Shown in pieces: positions 24,862 to 33,220 of a DNA stretch of 64,000 bases. Source of the stretch: Planctomycetota bacterium (GTDB lineage: Bacteria > Planctomycetota > Phycisphaerae > UBA1845). The notes under the pieces were generated by a model. That model searched no databases, was not told the DNA's origin, and saw nothing but the letters and a program-made list of their open reading frames with translations. The translations under genes were made by a program, and so were the position numbers. Numbering within the stretch: the first letter of the stretch is position 1; the number at the start of each line of letters is the position of its first letter. The DNA lies in contig JAJRWX010000009.1 in the NCBI GenBank assembly GCA_024276605.1, forward strand, positions 149,839 through 213,838. The letters run 5' to 3'.

Positions 24862-25575
24862 TCAAGCCAGTGCAGGCGAGGGCCTAGTAGGCACGACGGA
24901 TTCAATCTTGCCACCTGTCAACCTGACCTGTCGATGGGCACATGCCGCGACTCTAACGTCGTGCGTGACCATGATAACTGTCTGCCCGGCGTCGTTGAAT
25001 TCATTCAGTAAACTCAGAATCTCAGCGCCGATCTTCTCGTCTAAGTTACCGGTAGGTTCGTCCGCTAGCAAGAGCGTGGGCTTATTGATCAGTGCCCGAG
25101 CCATGGCTACGCGCTGCCTTTCCCCCCCGGAAAGCTCGTTCGGGCGGTGTTTAACGCGATGCGACAGGCCTACACGTTCCAACATCATCTGCGCCTCTTT
25201 TTTCGCTTCTCGCCTATGTGAAAGCCATTTCAAAGCAGGCGTACCAATAAGTCGTGGAATAATCACGTTTTCCAGCACCGTCAATTCCGGCAACAAATGA
25301 TAAAACTGAAACACAAAGCCGACTTCACGGTTCCGATAATCTTCACGAGATTGTCGAGAGCGATGAAACACGCTCTGCCCTTGAAACGAAACATCACCGC
25401 GATCAGGAATATCCAATGCACCTAGCAGGTGCAGCAAGGTACTCTTGCCTGAACCACTCGATCCCAAAATGACAAGAAACTCACCCTTCTCAGCAGAGAT
25501 AGACGCCCCAGACAACACGTTTATGGTGGCCTTGCCCATCACATAAGTTTTATGCAGATCATCCGCTCGCAACAT
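24862..25575 (-). CDS. ABC transporter ATP-binding protein, LolD/MacB type
   Basis: A 237-residue ATPase. The track start at 25611 overlaps the permease; the ATG at 25575, 5 bp after the permease stop, gives the standard N-terminus 'MLRADDLHKTY'. Walker A 'GSSGSGKST', 'LSGGERQRVAMARAL' and 'LLLADEPTGNLD' are all intact. With the permease at 25581 it resembles the LolCDE lipoprotein-release system, which moves outer-membrane lipoproteins off the inner membrane. A MacB-like or other type VII exporter is the alternative. Confidence 0.88.
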   Translation of the reverse strand: MLRADDLHKTYVMGKATINVLSGASISAEKGEFLVILGSSGSGKSTLLHLLGALDIPDRGDVSFQGQSVFHRSRQSREDYRNREVGFVFQFYHLLPELTVLENVIIPRLIGTPALKWLSHRREAKKEAQMMLERVGLSHRVKHRPNELSGGERQRVAMARALINKPTLLLADEPTGNLDEKIGAEILSLLNEFNDAGQTVIMVTHDVRVAACAHRQVRLTGGKIESVVPTRPSPALA

Positions 25576-25580
25576 AGGAT

Positions 25581-27182
25581 TTACTCGTAACGCAAGGCGT
25601 CCACCGGCCAAATACGACCAGCAATCGCAGCGGGGATAAACGAACCAACCACCGAGGCCAGCACAGCTACCACAGCTATACCGACCGCATCCCAGGTCTT
25701 GACGATTTCCGGAATTTTATCAAAAGAATAAACCTCAGGACTCCAAACGCGCAACTGTGGATTCAGCGACGCTAAAAAAGCTTGTATATCATTGATATTC
25801 CATACAAATACCGACCCCAGCAGTATGCCCAAGATCGCACCACACACACCAACGGCTGTGGCATACACAACAAACAGCCCAGCCACACCCTGGGCAGAGG
25901 CACCAATAGCCTTAAGTATCCCAATATCTCGTGTTTTCTTTTCCACGATCATATAAAAAACACATCCCACCAAGACGATGGCTACCAGACTAATCAATGA
26001 AAACAGCAGCGTCACAAGAACTTTTTCCTTCTCCACCGCGGCGATAAACGGACGTTGCAAATCCTCCCAGGTCATCACATCGACAAACGACAGCGCCCGT
26101 TCGTCGGCCATGCTGAGCTGATCCCCCAACGACAACAAAAACTTCTCCCACGCCGCTGCCACAACCGCCTTACTCACCTCCAGATCGTTACCCGCGCGTA
26201 ACCCGACTAGTAATTGATTCACGCGCGCGCTGGTCATCCCACCATCAGCCAATGGTTGAGGGTCCATGGCTAACTTGTGTTGCAACATGTCCAAATCCAC
26301 ATATATACACAGGTCGTCAATCTCAAAGATACCCGTGCGCGAATCGTCCACGTAACGCAGCGGCAAGCGCACGGGCGGTTCCCCCGTCACATTGCCGGTC
26401 GGCGACATAGGCATAAGTGTCAAAGCAATGTCAGCACCACGTGCGAGATGGCGATTAAAATTACCATCCGGTCGGCGCTCGTTGAGCAAATCACAGCCAA
26501 TAATCACCCCGCTTTTTTCCGGCCCTACATATCCAGGCCCCTCATCACCGAAAGCATAAACGCGCTCACCTTGGATAGGTAACACGACGGAAGGCGGGTA
26601 CATCACAATCTCATAAGGATGCGCCGCATAATCCGCTAATTGTTTAGCATCAGATTCCTCTGCCCGCCAACGGGCATTAGCCGCTTCCAGATCAGCAGGT
26701 AATACCAGCTTTTGCTGGGCATCGACGCCACCGAGCGGCATGCGCTGCATACCCAGATGGGTGGTTCCAGGAAAATAATGTTCGTAATGCAGACCATGCT
26801 TAAAGTCGTTTACCTGCGTATACTCCTTCAGACGCATCCCCACCACGCGGGCAGGCCTTGTGTATGTGGTCGCAGGTACACGAAAAATCCCGTAAGTATA
26901 AATGACCGGCGTGGTCACCGAGACTACGTCCTCGTGGTGAGTCTCCAGATACTTCTGAAATTCCTCGTAAAAAGGAAACCCCTGCAGCGTACCACTTTCC
27001 AACACGATTTCACTGTGCAGTCCACGTGAACGCTCTCGAATCGTATCGAGAAAGCCGCCCATGACGCTCATCACCACAAGCACCATGGCCACGCACAGCA
27101 TCACACTGGCAATACCGAAAAACGCGATGAGTTTGGTATGCAAATATCGCCAGGCGAGAAACCACTTATACATATATATCAA
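25581..27182 (-). CDS. LolC/LolE-like ABC permease (FtsX fold)
   Basis: A 533-residue protein with one N-terminal membrane helix ('FGIASVMLCVAMVLVVMSVM'), a large extracytoplasmic domain (about residues 50-385) and three C-terminal helices ('LFSLISLVAIVLVGCVFYM', 'FVVYATAVGVCGAILGILLG', 'AVGIAVVAVLASVVGSFIPA'). This is the FtsX/MacB permease layout of LolC/E. 'RDIGILKAIGAS' is the coupling motif. The extracytoplasmic domain is larger than in E. coli LolC (about 400 residues in total). It overlaps lysS by 4 bp; the lysS-lolC-lolD order is common in bacteria. Confidence 0.88.
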   Translation of the reverse strand: MIYMYKWFLAWRYLHTKLIAFFGIASVMLCVAMVLVVMSVMGGFLDTIRERSRGLHSEIVLESGTLQGFPFYEEFQKYLETHHEDVVSVTTPVIYTYGIFRVPATTYTRPARVVGMRLKEYTQVNDFKHGLHYEHYFPGTTHLGMQRMPLGGVDAQQKLVLPADLEAANARWRAEESDAKQLADYAAHPYEIVMYPPSVVLPIQGERVYAFGDEGPGYVGPEKSGVIIGCDLLNERRPDGNFNRHLARGADIALTLMPMSPTGNVTGEPPVRLPLRYVDDSRTGIFEIDDLCIYVDLDMLQHKLAMDPQPLADGGMTSARVNQLLVGLRAGNDLEVSKAVVAAAWEKFLLSLGDQLSMADERALSFVDVMTWEDLQRPFIAAVEKEKVLVTLLFSLISLVAIVLVGCVFYMIVEKKTRDIGILKAIGASAQGVAGLFVVYATAVGVCGAILGILLGSVFVWNINDIQAFLASLNPQLRVWSPEVYSFDKIPEIVKTWDAVGIAVVAVLASVVGSFIPAAIAGRIWPVDALRYE

Positions 27183-28810
27183 CTACCCCCCGAAGCTTGA
27201 GGTCGTTGCAGGGGGAACAAAATGACATCGCGAATGCTCGGACTATCCGTGAGCAACATCACCAATCGATCAATCCCCACGCCAAGCCCACCCGCAGGCG
27301 GCATACCATATTCCAACGCCATCACGAAATCCTCGTCCATGACAGCCATGGTCTCATCACCCTCGCCGGTTATCTTGTGCAACAAATTCTCACGCTGAAT
27401 ATCAGGATCATTCAGCTCGCTGTAGGCATTACCCAATTCCATGGTCGCGGCAAAAGCTTCGAAACGCAAAGCGATTAAAGCGTCATTGGGGTCACGTCGC
27501 GTGAGCGGGCAAATAGCCGCAGGATAATCATACACAAAGGTAGGCTGAATCAAGTGTCGCTCGACCGTAGCTTCAAATAGATCATTGATGATAACCGCAT
27601 CCGCTTTGTTGGCAGGATCAATACCAAGTGCCTTTGCTTTGGCATGAACCGCAGCCCGATCAGTGATCGACACACCAGCGTGCGTTTGGAGCAAGTCCGC
27701 ATACTTGAGGCGAGGCCAGGGTGGTGTAAAATCCAAAGCCACGCCGTTATATACACCCATCAGCCGACCCTGCTTAATCGCATCACGTGCTTCTCGATAA
27801 GCCTCTAGATGATGCTCCTCGGCGAACTCCTGAGCCGCAGCCTCTCCTTTTTCCTCTTGCAACCGCCGCAACTCATCTTCTAGCCGGGCAACTTGCATCG
27901 GTAGCGCCGTTTTTGTCGACGCCGCAAAAGCCGCGGCAACCATGCCTTCCACACGCTCCATCATGACATGATAATCAGCATAAGCTTCATATAGTTCGAC
28001 CATGGTAAATTCGGGATTGTGCTTCGTGCTGATGCCCTCGTTACGAAAATTTCGACTGATTTCAAACACGCGATCCATACCGCCGACCAACAGTCTCTTG
28101 AGGTATAACTCCGGGCTGATGCGCAAAAATAAGTCCATATCAAGCGTGTTATGGTGCGTGGTAAAAGGTCTGGCCGCTGCCCCACCGTACATGGGCTGAA
28201 GTACGGGTGTTTCCACTTCTACATAGCATTCGCCGACTAGATATTGCCGCACCGCATGAATCATCGAACTTCGTAGCCGAAAAACATCACGCACCTGTGG
28301 ATTGGCAAACAAATCGACATAGCGTCTTCGATAGCGCAAGTCTACATCGCTAAGACCATGCCATTTTTCGGGCGGCGCCCGCAATGCTTTGCTCAGCACG
28401 GTTACTTGCCTCGCCCAAACGGTCAGTTCGTCCGTCCTGGTCTTACCAATAATGCCCTCGACCCCGATGATATCTCCCAGTAGCAGCTTCTTCACCAGCA
28501 ACCATTGATCATCACCCAAATCCGCTCGACTAAGACCGATTTGTATGTGACCTTCACCGTCATGCAATCTGAAAAACGCAAGTTTTCCCATCACACGGAG
28601 CAGCATGATTCTACCGGCGACACGAACACTGGCATCACTCTTATCACCCGGCGCCAGATCGAGAGACGCGCCGGTCGAGCGTACATCCTGCGTCGAAACC
28701 ACATGCGCATAACGCCCGCCGTAAGGATCAAGGCCCATGTCCGCAACCGCATCACGTTTGATGCGGCGCTGGTCCATGAGCAGTTGTTCTTCCGTCTTTT
28801 TCGGTTTCAT
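27179..28810 (-). CDS. lysS: Lysyl-tRNA synthetase, class II
   Basis: A 543-residue enzyme. An N-terminal OB-fold anticodon-binding domain (about residues 60-175, 'VAGRIMLLRVMGKLAFFRLHD') precedes the class II catalytic core. Motif 2 is 'FEISRNFRNEGISTKHNPEF' and motif 3 is near the end ('GLGVGIDRLVMLLTD'). It charges tRNA-Lys. It is slightly longer than usual because of a helical, Glu-rich insert in the core (about residues 300-345, 'RRLQEEKGEAAAQEFAEEH'). It overlaps the LolC-like gene by 4 bp. Confidence 0.96.
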   Translation of the reverse strand: MKPKKTEEQLLMDQRRIKRDAVADMGLDPYGGRYAHVVSTQDVRSTGASLDLAPGDKSDASVRVAGRIMLLRVMGKLAFFRLHDGEGHIQIGLSRADLGDDQWLLVKKLLLGDIIGVEGIIGKTRTDELTVWARQVTVLSKALRAPPEKWHGLSDVDLRYRRRYVDLFANPQVRDVFRLRSSMIHAVRQYLVGECYVEVETPVLQPMYGGAAARPFTTHHNTLDMDLFLRISPELYLKRLLVGGMDRVFEISRNFRNEGISTKHNPEFTMVELYEAYADYHVMMERVEGMVAAAFAASTKTALPMQVARLEDELRRLQEEKGEAAAQEFAEEHHLEAYREARDAIKQGRLMGVYNGVALDFTPPWPRLKYADLLQTHAGVSITDRAAVHAKAKALGIDPANKADAVIINDLFEATVERHLIQPTFVYDYPAAICPLTRRDPNDALIALRFEAFAATMELGNAYSELNDPDIQRENLLHKITGEGDETMAVMDEDFVMALEYGMPPAGGLGVGIDRLVMLLTDSPSIRDVILFPLQRPQASGGS

Positions 28811-28986
28811 GCTTTTGATCAGATACCAATGAGGACGACCGATCCTAATACGACAGTCAGATAAGGCCGGTTCTACCCGCAGACAGGTAGGGCGGGTTCC
28901 ACCCGCCGATCTGCATGGCCAGCTTGTTTTTCATTATTCAGGAACGACTATTTACGAAACGCTTCGCTAGTCATCACCGTAAAGAT

Positions 28987-31293
28987 TTATCCGCCGTAAT
29001 AGCTACGAAGAATCTCGCTGGCTTGGTTATTGCTCAGGTTCATCGCACCGAGCGCTTCACTAGCAGCCGTGCGAATCACGAGATCACCATCTTTAGCAGC
29101 CGTTTCCACCAAGGCATCAATCTGAGATGGCTCTAACATGTTTCCATGCCCCTTGGCTGACTCCGCTAGAGAGCGAAAAGCAGCTACACGCAATGAGGTG
29201 CTACGACCGTCATCCAAAGCTACCGCAGCAATACCATGTTGCGCGGATGAAAATGATAATAGCGCCAATACGGAAGCAGCTGATATTTGCAATGATTCAT
29301 CGGTCGCTTCCAATGCGGCCAGCAATGCGGGCTGGGCTACCGAAACATCAAATACCGTTCGACCATCCTCAGCTAAGCGGCGCAAGGTATCGACCGACTG
29401 CTTCGCCAGCGACAGCGCAAGCGCATCATCAATCGTAGCACGACCCGTTTTCGATTGAAGTCGCATCAGCGCATGCTCAATCGCTGTATCATCCGCATCG
29501 CTACTTACCATAGTTACATAGGGGAAACGATCGGCTAAATCCTCAGCCATCAAATCGTGCGTCGGTTTCGTAAGTAGCACGACCGGCGTCTTAGCATACT
29601 GAAATTCTGCACGGAACTGATCGATCACCCGGGCCACACCAGGCTCACCAACATCCGTCGATACCAGCATGGCTGCGATGGATTGCGTCTCGACCCGAGC
29701 GCGTTCCATAGCCGGATAATAACTCGAATCCGCAATCACCGCCCTTCCGCTGCTTCGTAGAATTTCCGCCACGCGATTACGATTTTGCTGGTCTGTATCG
29801 AGCACTATCATTTGACTGCGACCACTTAGCGTAACCGCCTGCGCCAACATCGGCGTCACAAACTCCGCATCTGCAAATGGCGCTGTCGGTAGCGCAGCCC
29901 CCAAAGCTAAAGCCGCCCGGATACGAACCAGCAAATCCGGAAAACGCAGTGCCTGCACCAGGGGTTGTTTAATATCCTCACTGCCCACCAGCGAACTCCG
30001 CCCCGCGGTAATACGCAGCGCTTCGATCGCCCCTAGAGCCACCGCTGTGTCACTTTCTTTAATTGCACGAGCTAATACCATATGGGCATATCGAGGCCCC
30101 GCCGCCTGGGAAAAATACAGCGCACGAGGAAAAGCGCTTGGTCGCGTCGGATCGGGATCACCAACTTCGCCGGGGTCACCACTTTCCACATCCATACCCA
30201 ACCGACCTTCTCGACGAATATTCGCCGCTAGCCATAACGCAATCGCCGGTGCATGATCGTTCTCCAAGTGAAGCACTTCCTCACAACATCGCATGGCCAT
30301 CACCTGACCGAAAATCGGACGGGATACGACGACCGCATGGAGCATTTGCTCCGCATGATCCCAATACCAGATATTCGCTTCACGGAGTCTTGGATCAGCA
30401 CGAACAGCCGGGTCTTCGTGATAAAACCACTCAGCCAACCCTAAGAACTGATCCTTCGCGCCGCCGGAAATCGTTCGACCTGAAATAGCTTCAATGCGAG
30501 AAATCGCCGCACCCGCAGCCTGCTTACTCTCGCCCGGCATATCCTTGTTGACGATGAGCCGACTTAAATACGGCACAGCCTGGGGATAACCAATTTCGCC
30601 TAATGCCCGGATCACATGGATTCGGACATCGTTATTGCGCATACGTAAGGCCATCACCAACGGGCGCACGGCACCTTTACCTAACTTGGTCAACGACACA
30701 ATAACACGAGGCCAAAGCGCTTGCTGCTCCTTATCGAGCAACGTTTCGATCATCAACGGTACCGCATACTCGCCGGATTCGATCAGCCGTTGCTGGGCGA
30801 AGAATTCCTGCTGTGGGTTGCCACCTAGAAGCGCGATGTTCTCACGAATGCGATCGCTTTGTTTACGCCCGACATGCTCACCCTGTTGAATCAGATCCAG
30901 CACGCGTGTGGCACTCTCGCCGATCGACGAGTTGGCTATAATGATAAGTAGAGTGTTGAGACTATCCTTATCGCGGTTAGCGATTTTCATCACCTTAACG
31001 GGATCAAGCTCTGGGTGGGCTAATAGCGCTTTGGCATAGGCATCCGCAGTACTGAACCTTCCCATGCGTGCGTAATGCAGAAAATCGGTAAAGAGCGACT
31101 CGACCGTAGCCCCAGCGGGCACAGCCACAGTTGTTTTGTCAGTATCCTGCGCGCGTGCCGGCACGGTCCAAGCCAATCCGACGGATAGCATCGCACCAAC
31201 GACCAACACCTGCCGACTAAGCCGACGACGGCTAGGTACCTGAAATGACGCCAATAGCATTAAGACCTCCCACGATTTGGAAAGTAGTTTCAT
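28987..31293 (-). CDS. Exported HEAT-repeat protein with receiver-like insert
   Basis: A 768-residue protein. The N-terminus has a Tat/Sec-like signal ('SRRRLSRQVLVVGAMLSVG' then 'VPARAQ', about residues 20-48). HEAT-type helical pairs follow ('LVMALRMRNNDVRIHVIRALGEIG', about residues 200-270, and again at the C-terminus, 'ALVETAAKDGDLVIRTAASE'). Between them, residues about 494-615 read like a response-regulator receiver fold: 'MIVLDTDQQNRNRVAEIL', 'AAMLVSTDVGEP' and 'TPVVLLTKP', with an Asp and a Lys at the places used for phosphorylation. If the protein is exported, that domain cannot be an ordinary receiver. No gene partner is evident. The function is unknown. Confidence 0.6.
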   Translation of the reverse strand: MKLLSKSWEVLMLLASFQVPSRRRLSRQVLVVGAMLSVGLAWTVPARAQDTDKTTVAVPAGATVESLFTDFLHYARMGRFSTADAYAKALLAHPELDPVKVMKIANRDKDSLNTLLIIIANSSIGESATRVLDLIQQGEHVGRKQSDRIRENIALLGGNPQQEFFAQQRLIESGEYAVPLMIETLLDKEQQALWPRVIVSLTKLGKGAVRPLVMALRMRNNDVRIHVIRALGEIGYPQAVPYLSRLIVNKDMPGESKQAAGAAISRIEAISGRTISGGAKDQFLGLAEWFYHEDPAVRADPRLREANIWYWDHAEQMLHAVVVSRPIFGQVMAMRCCEEVLHLENDHAPAIALWLAANIRREGRLGMDVESGDPGEVGDPDPTRPSAFPRALYFSQAAGPRYAHMVLARAIKESDTAVALGAIEALRITAGRSSLVGSEDIKQPLVQALRFPDLLVRIRAALALGAALPTAPFADAEFVTPMLAQAVTLSGRSQMIVLDTDQQNRNRVAEILRSSGRAVIADSSYYPAMERARVETQSIAAMLVSTDVGEPGVARVIDQFRAEFQYAKTPVVLLTKPTHDLMAEDLADRFPYVTMVSSDADDTAIEHALMRLQSKTGRATIDDALALSLAKQSVDTLRRLAEDGRTVFDVSVAQPALLAALEATDESLQISAASVLALLSFSSAQHGIAAVALDDGRSTSLRVAAFRSLAESAKGHGNMLEPSQIDALVETAAKDGDLVIRTAASEALGAMNLSNNQASEILRSYYGG

Positions 31294-31460
31294 CCAACAG
31301 TCCCCACTAGGTAGGAGCCTTTAGCCGCAAACACAGACGCCCACTGCCCCACTCACTCGACAATCAGTATAGGGACTGTGAATTCACGGTCAACGAAACG
31401 CCCGTATACCACCACCCAGCCAGGCCCCTCTTATTCGCAACTGCGAGCCTGCGAAACCAC

Positions 31461-31492
31461 AATCAGAGCCGCACGGCGCAAGCCTGCGGACA
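31461..31492 (+). repeat. REP-like hairpin, CCGC type (copy C)
   Basis: AATCAGAGCCGCACGGC-GCAA-GCCTGCGGACA. It is in tandem with copy D at a 35-bp period, both in plus orientation, between the HEAT gene promoter and the small lipoprotein gene. Confidence 0.8.
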
Positions 31493-31495
31493 CAC

Positions 31496-31527
31496 AATCA
31501 GAGCCACACGGCGCAAGCCTGCGGACA
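31496..31527 (+). repeat. REP-like hairpin, CCGC type (copy D)
   Basis: Identical to copy C except for one base (CCACA instead of CCGCA). Two units are too few and have the wrong spacing to be a CRISPR array. Confidence 0.78.
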
Positions 31528-31567
31528 AATAGGGCCTATCGCCAACAGCATCCTAAGTGCCCGCCGC

Positions 31568-31729
31568 CTAGATATTCTGCAAAATAGCCACGCTACCAGC
31601 CGCGGTAATACCCAAAAAGATGGTGTTCACGACTTCAAAAAAACCAGATGTATCACATCCCGTAGCCTGAAACACAATCGCCCCGGATACGACCGCCTTA
31701 CACAATCGCACTATCGAAGACTTTTTCAT
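31568..31729 (-). CDS. Small lipoprotein
   Basis: A 53-residue protein. The track extends the start to 31798, but the ATG at 31729 follows a GGAGG site by nine bases and gives a classic signal: 'MKKSSIVRLCKAVVSGAIVF' and then the lipobox 'ATGC'. The mature part is only about 30 residues and hydrophobic ('VVNTIFLGITAAGSVAIL'), so it would lie in or on the membrane. Short 'GCDTSGFF' lipoproteins of this style occur in planctomycetes; the function is unknown. Confidence 0.6.
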   Translation of the reverse strand: MKKSSIVRLCKAVVSGAIVFQATGCDTSGFFEVVNTIFLGITAAGSVAILQNI

Positions 31730-31927
31730 CGCAAAATCCTCCACCACACCTACACCAGCATATTGCCGCCAACCACAACCCCGCCCGCCACAAGCCAACG
31801 GGGAGAGGGAAAGTCTAGTCAGTCGAGTTGTAACGTCAATTTATCCGCCTATCACGTTGCACGGGCAGCAGACGGAACTGGAATTTAGCAAAATCCGATT
31901 CGGTAGCGCCAGCGCCCGACTGGGTGG

Positions 31928-31965
31928 CCCAGGTCCTTCTTTTTGGACCTGGGGGCGTCGATGAT
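31928..31965 (+). repeat. Covarying hairpin, upstream copy
   Basis: CCCAGGTCC-(8 nt, T-rich)-GGACCTGGG, then GGCGTCGATGAT. The downstream copy at 33085-33122 has CCCATGTCC/GGACATGGG, i.e. a paired G-to-T/C-to-A change, and the same GTCGATGAT tail. The two copies are direct repeats on either side of the AbrB/Doc genes. Confidence 0.75.
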
Positions 31966-32017
31966 TTGCGCTCGTATCTATGCCCGCTCACTTACGCAGC
32001 CGTGTAGAGCAGGTCGT

Positions 32018-32045
32018 ACTTTCGCCAATGCCAATTGGCGAAAGT
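32018..32045. repeat. Perfect hairpin ACTTTCGCCAA/TTGGCGAAAGT
   Basis: An 11-bp perfect inverted repeat (32018-32028 with 32035-32045) with a 6-nt loop. It has no U-tract and no upstream gene, so it is not an obvious terminator. It could be part of the neighbouring repeat complex. Confidence 0.6.
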
Positions 32046-32090
32046 TTGACCAGCCTTTCCCATCGGCACACGTGACTACCAGGAATGCCA

Positions 32091-32122
32091 AATCAGAGCC
32101 GCACGGCGCCAGCCTGCGGACC
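32091..32122 (+). repeat. REP-like hairpin, CCGC type (copy E)
   Basis: AATCAGAGCCGCACGGC-GCCA-GCCTGCGGACC. It forms an inverted pair with copy F 40 bp downstream, in the same order (CCGC type then inverted CACC type) as the pair at 10.7 kb read on its minus strand. Confidence 0.78.
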
Positions 32123-32162
32123 ACCGCATATCAACCAGCCCCACCTGTGCCAATCCGTCAGC

Positions 32163-32194
32163 GTGTCACCAGGCTGGCGTCAGGTGCTCTGACC
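32163..32194 (-). repeat. REP-like hairpin, CACC type (copy F, inverted relative to copy E)
   Basis: On the minus strand it reads GGTCAGAGCACCTGACGCCAGCCTGGTGACAC, matching copy A. It is the second arm of a REPIN-like pair. Confidence 0.72.
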
Positions 32195-32369
32195 ATACTC
32201 GTCGCACGACCAGACATCGCAACCCAAAGAAGGTCGTAGCGTGATAGTTAAAGACGGTGCAACCAATTCGCCCGCGACCATCGTGTCCACCACCTCGAAA
32301 CGAGAGGACCACTCGTCAGAGTCACAAACCCCGTTTCCACGACAATTAAGCTCCTTATTACGAACACAA

Positions 32370-32398
32370 TTGACGAATGTTATAACATATGTTATAAT
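32370..32398 (+). promoter_or_regulatory. Promoter of the toxin-antitoxin operon
   Basis: TTGACG (32370-32375), a 17-bp spacer and TATAAT (32393-32398) form a near-perfect housekeeping promoter 25 bp before the antitoxin ATG at 32423. Confidence 0.85.
32380..32397. promoter_or_regulatory. Operator palindrome overlapping the -10 box
   Basis: TTATAACATATGTTATAA is an 18-bp perfect palindrome covering the spacer and most of the -10 hexamer. AbrB/MazE-type antitoxins bind such palindromes as dimers, so autorepression of the operon is very likely. Confidence 0.8.
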
Positions 32399-32422
32399 AT
32401 CAGAAGTATAGGAGGCTATTTG

Positions 32423-32647
32423 ATGACCACATTGAAGGTAACGACTGTCGGCAACTCAACAGGACTGGTGCTACCCAAGGAGATTCTTCAACATCTCCGC
32501 ATCAGTAAGGGTGACATTTTGTACGTCATTGAGACGCCCAACGGCATCGAACTAACGCCTTATGATCCCCAATTCGGTGCTCAAATGGATGCCGCGGAAC
32601 AAATCATGCGCGACGATCGCGATGTACTAAAAAAATTGTCTGAGTAA
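32423..32647 (+). CDS. AbrB/MazE-family antitoxin
   Basis: A 74-residue protein with a swapped-hairpin AbrB DNA-binding domain ('LKVTTVGNSTGLVLPKEIL' with 'LRISKGDILYVIE', residues about 3-42) and an acidic helical C-terminal tail that should wrap the toxin. The ATG at 32423 follows GGAGG by seven bases; the track's TTG at 32420 is not needed. It ends 5 bp before the Doc-type toxin. It should neutralise the toxin and repress the operon through the palindrome at 32380. Doc usually pairs with Phd, so this is the less common AbrB-Doc pairing. Confidence 0.9.
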   Translation: MTTLKVTTVGNSTGLVLPKEILQHLRISKGDILYVIETPNGIELTPYDPQFGAQMDAAEQIMRDDRDVLKKLSE

Positions 32648-32652
32648 CTTCG

Positions 32653-33045
32653 ATGAGTGATCCAGTCTGGGTACGCATGGATGTGGTAATAGCCATCCAT
32701 AAACGACAAATAGCCGAGCATGGCGGCGATGAAGGTATACGCGATCAAGGACTTCTTGAATCCGCACTGGCGAGACCCAAAAACCGTATAGCCTATGCTG
32801 AAGTTACTCCCGATTTGGCTGAATTAGCGGCAGCCTATGGATACGGTATTATAAAAAATCATGCCTTCGTTGATGGAAACAAGCGAGTAGCTTATGTCGT
32901 TTGCATGACATTCTTGAAGCTTAACGGCATAGACTTGGATGTAGCCCTTGATGAAAAATACGCAACATTTATGAAGCTCGCTGAGGGAAGCATAGATGAG
33001 AAAGACCTAGCTGAATGGATACGGGCTAATGCTAAGACATGTTAA
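32653..33045 (+). CDS. Death-on-curing (Doc/Fic-fold) toxin
   Basis: A 130-residue protein with the Doc signature 'HAFVDGNKRVAYVV' (about residues 75-88), N-terminal 'DVVIAIHKRQIAEHGG' and 'IRDQGLLESALARPKN'. Doc is a Fic-fold kinase that phosphorylates EF-Tu and stops translation; the catalytic His and the GNKR loop are intact. It is coupled to the AbrB-type antitoxin upstream. The covarying hairpin copy follows at 33085. Confidence 0.92.
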   Translation: MSDPVWVRMDVVIAIHKRQIAEHGGDEGIRDQGLLESALARPKNRIAYAEVTPDLAELAAAYGYGIIKNHAFVDGNKRVAYVVCMTFLKLNGIDLDVALDEKYATFMKLAEGSIDEKDLAEWIRANAKTC

Positions 33046-33084
33046 AGGCTGTTTCAAATATAGTTTCCTAGCCCAGCGGCGTGT

Positions 33085-33122
33085 CCCATGTCCTGTTTTT
33101 TGGACATGGGGGAGTCGATGAT
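33085..33122 (+). repeat. Covarying hairpin, downstream copy
   Basis: CCCATGTCC-(8 nt, T-rich)-GGACATGGG, then GGAGTCGATGAT, 40 bp after the toxin gene. It is the partner of the copy at 31928; together they bracket about 1.1 kb containing the REPIN and the toxin-antitoxin genes. Confidence 0.75.
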
Positions 33123-33220
33123 ACACACCAAGTGCCATGCCCATGCACCTATTACGAATCATCGTCTTTCCCAACTCGAAAACGAGATAGGACACCCAAC
33201 AATAGTCGCGAGCCTTTGGT

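Larger units (their letters stand above)
31799..32369. other. Repeat-rich intergenic region upstream of the toxin-antitoxin locus
   Basis: No coding sequence was recognised; the track ORF at 31943 is built from repeats. The region holds the covarying hairpin (31928-31965), an 11-bp perfect hairpin (32018-32045) and a REPIN-like pair (32091-32122 and 32163-32194), listed separately. Confidence 0.7.

Noticed and set aside
24455-25300. 281-residue plus-strand ORF opposite ilvE and the LolD-type ATPase
   Set aside because: It crosses two conserved minus-strand genes and their junction, so it is a shadow frame.
31461-31527. Possible mini CRISPR array (two direct repeats)
   Set aside because: The units are 32 bp with a 3-bp gap, so there is no spacer, and the same unit occurs dispersed and inverted elsewhere. 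No cas genes are present.
31928-33122. Integron attC sites around the toxin-antitoxin genes
   Set aside because: The hairpins lack the RYYYAAC/GTTRRRY core sites and no integrase is visible.
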